Of a DNA stretch of 10,183 bases, positions 6,277 to 10,183 are shown in pieces. Every line of letters begins with the position of its first letter. Positions within the stretch are counted from its first letter, which is position 1. Source of the DNA: Gemmataceae bacterium (GTDB taxonomy: Bacteria > Planctomycetota > Planctomycetia > Gemmatales > Gemmataceae); contig JAFMJU010000100.1 of assembly GCA_017853285.1 (NCBI GenBank), positions 1-10,183 on the forward strand, in the 5' to 3' direction. The position numbers were made by a program, and so were the translations under genes. A model generated the notes under the pieces. It had not been told where the DNA came from, ran no database searches, and worked only from the letters and a program-made list of their open reading frames with translations.

Positions 6277-8361
6277 ATGGGGTGGAAATGGGCGGGGCAA
6301 TCTTTGGTAAAGCCCCTATATTTGCCAGCTTTCCTTTTCTTCTTCATTTTTGGGGGTTTTGTGCGATCCGATGAGGGCATGTGGCTTTTGAATGATCCGC
6401 CCAAGGATCTTCTGGCCAAGCGGCATGGTTTTGAGTTGACCCAAGCTTGGCTGGACAAGGCCCGTTTGGCCTCCATTCGCCTCAACAGTGGCGGGTCGGG
6501 TTCGTTTGTTTCTCCCAGCGGGTTGTTGCTGACCAACCACCATGTGGGCGCGGATGCCCTGGCCAAGCTCAGCACGCCGGGCAATGATTTGCTGACCACG
6601 GGGTTTTACGCGCGAACCCGCGCGGAAGAGAAGCCCTGCCCTGACCTGGAAATCAACGTCCTGATGGGCATTGAGGATGTCACCGACCGGGTGGAGGGGG
6701 CGGTGAAGGGGATCTCCGATCCCGCCAAGGCAAGCGGTGCGCGTAGGGCTGAAATCGCCCGGATCGAGAAGGAATCGCTTGATAAAACCGGTCTGCGCAG
6801 TGATGTGGTTGCCCTGTACCAGGGGGCTGTCCATCACCTGTACAGCTACCAGAAATACACTGATGTGCGACTGGTTTTCGCCCCGGAGGGAGCGGTCGCC
6901 GGTTTCGGCGGCGATGTGGACAATTTTGAATATCCCCGCCATGGCCTGGATATCTGTCTTTTCAGGGCTTACGAAAACGGCAAACCCGTCGAATCGAAAC
7001 ATTACCTGAAAATTCAGCCGGCCGGCCCCCGTGAGAACGACCTTGTATTCGTGACCGGGCATCCGGGGGTGACCCAACGGCTGGAAACAATGGACCGGCT
7101 GGAATTGCGGCGCGACCACCTGCATCCGTTCATGCTGGGTTGGCTGCGCGCCATGGAGAACAGCCTGGCGCAATTCGCTGCCACGGGAGCCGAACCGGCC
7201 CGACTTGCAGCCAAGGTTTCCCACTCCATCGCCAACAGCAGGAAAGCCCTCACCGGGCAATTCATGGGCTTGTGCGATGGTGAACTGATGGACGGGAAGC
7301 GCCGGGGGGAAGCCGAACTGCGGGCCAAGTCGAATTTTGATGGATTGGATCCTTACCGGGCCATTGGTCAAGCCTGCACCAAACAGGCAACTTTTCACCG
7401 GGAATACGCGCTGATTGAAAGGGGTTTGGCCCTGGACAGCGACCTGTTCACCATTGCCCGTCACCTGACGCGAATGGCGCGGGAGGACAAGCTGCCGGGG
7501 ACCGACCGTTTGCGGGAATACCGGGAATCGGCCAGGTCCTCATTGGAATTGTCCCTGTTCTCACCAGCGCCCATCCATGCCGCCCTGGAAAAGATCAGGC
7601 TGACCGCCGGCCTTGCTTACCTTGCGGAGCAACTCGGGGCCACCCACCCGATGGTTGTGAAGGTGCTGGCTGGCAAGTCGCCCGAGCGGCGCGCCCAAGA
7701 GCTGGTGGACGGGTGCCGACTGGCGGATGTGCAGGAGCGCCGTCGCCTTGCCCAGGGAGGTGAAAAGGCCATCGAATCGAGCACCGACAGCATGATCGCG
7801 CTGGCCAAGGCGATTGATGCCGACGCGCGCGCGCTGCGCAAACGGCTGGAGGAGGAAGTGGAGGAACCGGAGCGCCAGGCCCAGCGCGCCATCGGCCTCG
7901 AGCGTTTCAGGATCCTGGGAAGGACCATGGCGCCCGACGCCACCTTCACCTTGCGCCTGGCCTTCGGGGTGGTGAAGGGCTACGAGGTTGACGGCAAATT
8001 GCTGCCGTTCCACACCACGCTCGGGGGCTTGTACGGCAAATCGACCGAGCATGACAACGCGGTGCCTTTCAAGCTGCCCGCGCGATGGCTGGAGCGGAAG
8101 GGCCGGCTGGATATGGCAACCCCGTTCAATTTTGTCTCCACGGCCGACACCATCGGCGGGAATTCGGGAAGTCCGGTGCTGAACCGGGCCGGGGAATTGG
8201 TGGGTGTGAATTTTGACCGCAACCGGCACGGCCTGGTGCGCAATTTCGTGTACACCGAAACCCAGGCCCGCCATATCGCGGTGCACGCCGGGGCCATTGT
8301 CGAGGCGCTTGACAAGGTGTACGACGCCGGTGAATTGCTGAAGGAGCTGGGAATCCGCTGA
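6277..8361 (+). CDS. S46-family serine dipeptidyl-peptidase (DPP7/DPP11-like)
   Basis: The product has 694 residues, close to the usual ~700-720 of S46 exopeptidases, which remove dipeptides from peptide N-termini in the periplasm. The start is supported by GGAG (6265-6268) eight bases upstream. Residues 1-31 form a signal peptide or anchor, followed by the family hallmark DEGMWLL (32-38). Triad candidates are His89 in LLLTNHHVG (83-91), an Asp in FGGDVDNFEYPRH (210-222) and Ser630 in GGNSGSPVL (627-635). Residues ~270-550 form the helical domain that caps the active site in known structures. Arg648 lies 18 residues after the catalytic Ser in VGVNFDRN, the position that is Arg in Asp/Glu-specific DPP11 and Gly in DPP7, so acidic P1 preference is inferred. 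The usual WEG after FDRN is RHG here, and the Cys common after TNHH is Val. It is followed 34 bp later by the phosphoglycerate mutase gene, probably on the same transcript. Confidence 0.93.
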   Translation: MGWKWAGQSLVKPLYLPAFLFFFIFGGFVRSDEGMWLLNDPPKDLLAKRHGFELTQAWLDKARLASIRLNSGGSGSFVSPSGLLLTNHHVGADALAKLSTPGNDLLTTGFYARTRAEEKPCPDLEINVLMGIEDVTDRVEGAVKGISDPAKASGARRAEIARIEKESLDKTGLRSDVVALYQGAVHHLYSYQKYTDVRLVFAPEGAVAGFGGDVDNFEYPRHGLDICLFRAYENGKPVESKHYLKIQPAGPRENDLVFVTGHPGVTQRLETMDRLELRRDHLHPFMLGWLRAMENSLAQFAATGAEPARLAAKVSHSIANSRKALTGQFMGLCDGELMDGKRRGEAELRAKSNFDGLDPYRAIGQACTKQATFHREYALIERGLALDSDLFTIARHLTRMAREDKLPGTDRLREYRESARSSLELSLFSPAPIHAALEKIRLTAGLAYLAEQLGATHPMVVKVLAGKSPERRAQELVDGCRLADVQERRRLAQGGEKAIESSTDSMIALAKAIDADARALRKRLEEEVEEPERQAQRAIGLERFRILGRTMAPDATFTLRLAFGVVKGYEVDGKLLPFHTTLGGLYGKSTEHDNAVPFKLPARWLERKGRLDMATPFNFVSTADTIGGNSGSPVLNRAGELVGVNFDRNRHGLVRNFVYTETQARHIAVHAGAIVEALDKVYDAGELLKELGIR

Positions 8362-8395
8362 GCGGCACCCGGCCTATTCAAGAGGAAAATGAGCC

Positions 8396-9649
8396 ATGAA
8401 GTATGTGATTGTGATTCCGGATGGGGCGGCGGATGAGGCCCAGGCGTCGCTGGGAGGAAAAACTCCCCTGGAGGCGGCCCGCATCCCCCATATGGACAGC
8501 ATTGCCCGGCGCGGGATCCTGGGCTGGGCGGACAATGTGCCGCCCAGCCTGACGGCCGCGAGCGACGTGGCCACCCTGAGCCTGTTCGGTTACGACCCGA
8601 TGCGTTACTACACCGGGCGGGCCCCGCTGGAAGCCCGGGCCATGGGGATCAACCTGGGGCCGGAAGATTTCGCGGTCCGGTGCAACCTGGTCCACGCGCC
8701 GGGGGACGTGATGGCCGATTTCACCGCAGGCCATATCGGCAACGAGGAAGGGGCCGCGCTCATCGCCACCCTGCAGGAAAAACTAGGTGGCAAGCGGATT
8801 GTCCAAGGGGATTCGGGGCCTGTGGAGGTGGTGCTTGAGTTCCATCCCGGGGTGAGCTACCGGAACCTGATGATCGTGCGTGGAGGCGCACTGGCTGGGA
8901 AGCCTGCCGCGCTGGATTCCACCACCAAAACCCAGGCTCCCCACGATGTGCCCGATCAGCCCACGGGGCCGCACCTTCCAAAAGGTACTGGAGGCGCCTG
9001 GCTGACCCAGTTGATGGAGGAGAGCAAAAAGCTTTTCGCCGGCCATCCCGCCAATGAGGGCCGGGTCGCCCGCGGCAAAAAGGCCGCCACCCAATGCTGG
9101 CTGTGGGGGCAGGGGCGGGTGCCCAGCCTGGATTCCTTCGAGATGATGCACGGATTGAAAGGAGCCATCATCAGCGCGGTGGATCTGGTGCGCGGTGTCG
9201 GGCAGTTGATCGGGTGGAAACGGGTGGATGTGGCTGGTGCCACCGGTTATCTCGACACGGATTACGCCGCCAAAGGGCGCCAGGCCATCGAGTGCCTGAA
9301 GGATCACGACCTTGTTTGCGTGCATGTGGAGGCTCCGGACGAGGCCTCGCACGAGGGCAGGGCGGATGCAAAGGTGCGGGCCATCGAGGAAATCGATGCG
9401 CATATCGTTGGTCCGCTTTTGAAGGCGCTGGAAGGCATGGGGGAGTACCGAATCTTGGTGGAGCCCGACCATCGGACGCTGATCCGCACCAAGGCTCATA
9501 CCCATGGTCCGGTGCCTTTCGCCCTGGCTGGAGCCGGGATTGCCCCACCCGCAAACCCGCCCGCCGGTTACCACGAGGCCGGGGTTCCCGCCGACTTTGT
9601 GGTTCAAACGGGGCACCAATTGTTGGGGGCGTGGATGATTCGGCGGTAG
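8396..9649 (+). CDS. apgM: Archaeal-type cofactor-independent phosphoglycerate mutase (ApgM family)
   Basis: The product has 417 residues, typical of the archaeal-type iPGM family, an alkaline-phosphatase-fold enzyme that interconverts 3- and 2-phosphoglycerate in glycolysis. The start is supported by GAGGA (8382-8386) nine bases upstream. Visible landmarks are VIPDGAAD (6-13) with metal ligand Asp9, ASDVATLSLFGYDP (55-68) with nucleophile Ser56, GRAPLEARAMG (74-84), ATQCWLWGQGRVPSLDSF (231-248), VHVEAPDEASHEG (309-321) with Asp315 and His319, EPDHRT (356-361) with Asp358 and His359, and HTHGPVPFAL (368-377) with His368. The bacterial subgroup has also been proposed as a homoserine kinase (TIGR02535) in genomes without ThrB, so the activity could be threonine-pathway rather than glycolytic. 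Canonical family members read DHxTP where this one has DHRTL. The gene is in the same direction as, and close behind, the S46 peptidase, with no obvious functional link. Confidence 0.92.
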   Translation: MKYVIVIPDGAADEAQASLGGKTPLEAARIPHMDSIARRGILGWADNVPPSLTAASDVATLSLFGYDPMRYYTGRAPLEARAMGINLGPEDFAVRCNLVHAPGDVMADFTAGHIGNEEGAALIATLQEKLGGKRIVQGDSGPVEVVLEFHPGVSYRNLMIVRGGALAGKPAALDSTTKTQAPHDVPDQPTGPHLPKGTGGAWLTQLMEESKKLFAGHPANEGRVARGKKAATQCWLWGQGRVPSLDSFEMMHGLKGAIISAVDLVRGVGQLIGWKRVDVAGATGYLDTDYAAKGRQAIECLKDHDLVCVHVEAPDEASHEGRADAKVRAIEEIDAHIVGPLLKALEGMGEYRILVEPDHRTLIRTKAHTHGPVPFALAGAGIAPPANPPAGYHEAGVPADFVVQTGHQLLGAWMIRR

Positions 9650-9849
9650 GTCCAAGGGTCTGATTCTGCGGCCTCTGGTTAGAGATATATAGCATTATGT
9701 GTCAAAATGGCAGCCCTTTATCCTTGACCTGAGCGGTTAAATCAGAAAGACTTGGGATAACCTGCCTGTTGGCTCTCGGAGGGCATCCCCTGCCCGACGG
9801 GGTCGGCTCCTCGTTCATTCCCGATGACTCCGGGAAGGAAGGACGCCCA
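9650..9849. other. Intergenic region: AT-rich patch and no clear terminator
   Basis: These 200 bases separate the mutase from the last gene. Bases 9681-9700 form an unusually AT-rich patch (GATATATAGCATTATG) against the GC-rich background and are the likeliest promoter location. A TTGACC at 9724-9729 resembles a -35 box but has no acceptable -10 at 16-18 bases. No strong stem plus U-run follows the mutase stop. Confidence 0.3.
9774..9835 (+). promoter_or_regulatory. Potential structured 5' leader before the terminal gene
   Basis: An outer stem pairs 9774-9781 (TCTCGGAG) with 9828-9835 (CTCCGGGA), eight pairs including one G-T. It encloses two hairpins that overlap by two bases and so compete: GGGCA/TGCCC (9781-9785 with 9791-9795) and CCGAC/GTCGG (9794-9798 with 9802-9806). 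The outer stem ends where the AGGAAGGA ribosome-binding site begins, so folding could affect its access. It matches no riboswitch class I know; the GC content makes chance pairing quite possible. Confidence 0.25.
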
Positions 9850-10183
9850 ATGCGTTGGATTCGAATTCATTTGTTGGTTGGTGTCATTTCGTTGGCCTTT
9901 GGCACCGCCAGCCGGGCCGGATGGCCGACCGATGAAGCCAAAAGGGCCCAACTGATCGGCAAGCCGGAAAGTCTTGCGGTTCAACCGGCGTCCCTGGAGT
10001 TGAAAGGGCCTCGCGGGTTTCGTCAGGTTGTGGTGAACGCCCAATACGCCGAAAAAGGCAGCCCGGTAAGGGATGTCACCGGGCTTGTCTCGATGGAGTG
10101 CCAACCCGCCAATTTGGTGGCCATCGAGGAAGGGGGATTCCTGATTCCCCGGTCGATGGGGAAGGGCAAGCTGGTGGTCCGGG
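9850..10183 (+). CDS. Exported protein with Ig-like N-terminal domain, probable PVC DUF1549/DUF1553-type surface protein (partial, 3' end outside window)
   Basis: An open frame of 111 codons runs from ATG 9850 to the right edge. AGGAAGGA lies about seven bases upstream and supports the start. Residues 1-23 are a clear Sec signal peptide: MRWIRIH, a hydrophobic core, and a cleavage site after ASRA. After a linker, residues ~40-111 (PESLAVQPASLELKGPRGFR, then VVVNAQYAEKG, RDVTGLVSMECQP and a V-A-I-x-x-x-G-F turn) resemble the bacterial Ig-like (BIG2-type) module. In Planctomycetes this module commonly opens large secreted proteins carrying DUF1549 and DUF1553 and sometimes cytochrome-c-like domains. 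The identity is inferred from this opening only; the diagnostic domains would lie beyond the window. No enzymatic function can be assigned. Confidence 0.75.
   Translation, partial: MRWIRIHLLVGVISLAFGTASRAGWPTDEAKRAQLIGKPESLAVQPASLELKGPRGFRQVVVNAQYAEKGSPVRDVTGLVSMECQPANLVAIEEGGFLIPRSMGKGKLVVR

Noticed and set aside
6073..6300. 76-residue N-terminal extension of the phosphatase up to 6300
   Set aside because: It would cross the divergent promoter region and the peptidase start, and it contains no signal-like or domain sequence before the hydrophobic segment.
9696..9731. 11-codon frame after the mutase gene
   Set aside because: No ribosome-binding site and too short to distinguish from chance.
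9724..9752. Sigma-70 promoter built on TTGACC
   Set aside because: No plausible -10 hexamer occurs at 16-18 bases; the candidates there read AAAGAC, AAGACT and AGACTT.

Overview
The window is GC-rich and densely coded. It looks like a chromosomal segment of a member of the Planctomycetes (PVC superphylum), probably an uncultured or poorly sampled lineage. The taxonomic markers are a PVC-type membrane-bound dehydrogenase / heme-binding protein cut by the left edge, a probable PVC DUF1549/DUF1553-type surface protein cut by the right edge, a dihydropteroate-synthase-like protein of the kind associated with tetrahydromethanopterin (H4MPT) genes, and an S46 peptidase. The assignment rests on family distribution and was not tested by a search. 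I see no rRNA, tRNA, CRISPR array, insertion sequence, phage gene or clear sign of recent transfer.

Layout, left to right. (1) 1-1233, minus strand: the first 411 residues of an exported beta-propeller dehydrogenase-like protein. (2) A 196-bp divergent intergenic region. (3) 1430-4290, plus strand: a two-gene operon with an ATGA overlap, encoding a DHPS-like protein (DUF6513 + DHPS barrel + DUF4346-like tail) and aminodeoxychorismate synthase component I (PabB). Together they supply or use p-aminobenzoate for a pterin cofactor, plausibly H4MPT. (4) Converging on it after a 7-bp gap, 4298-6072 on the minus strand: a second operon with a 13-bp overlap, encoding a membrane-anchored CX5R dual-specificity phosphatase followed by a solitary LptF/LptG-family permease, which points to envelope lipid biology. 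(5) A 204-bp divergent intergenic region with a strong hairpin just upstream of the phosphatase gene and a perfect 10-bp palindrome. (6) 6277-9649, plus strand: an S46 serine dipeptidyl-peptidase carrying the Arg that gives DPP11 its acidic specificity, followed 34 bp later by an archaeal-type cofactor-independent phosphoglycerate mutase. (7) A 200-bp intergenic region with a potentially structured leader, then the 5' end of an exported protein starting at 9850.

Most of the window is ordinary housekeeping or lineage-typical content. The items most worth following up are the coupled DHPS-like/PabB pair, the phosphatase/LptFG pair, the predicted specificity of the S46 peptidase, and the hairpin next to the phosphatase ribosome-binding site. 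I did not find a clearly unprecedented system.
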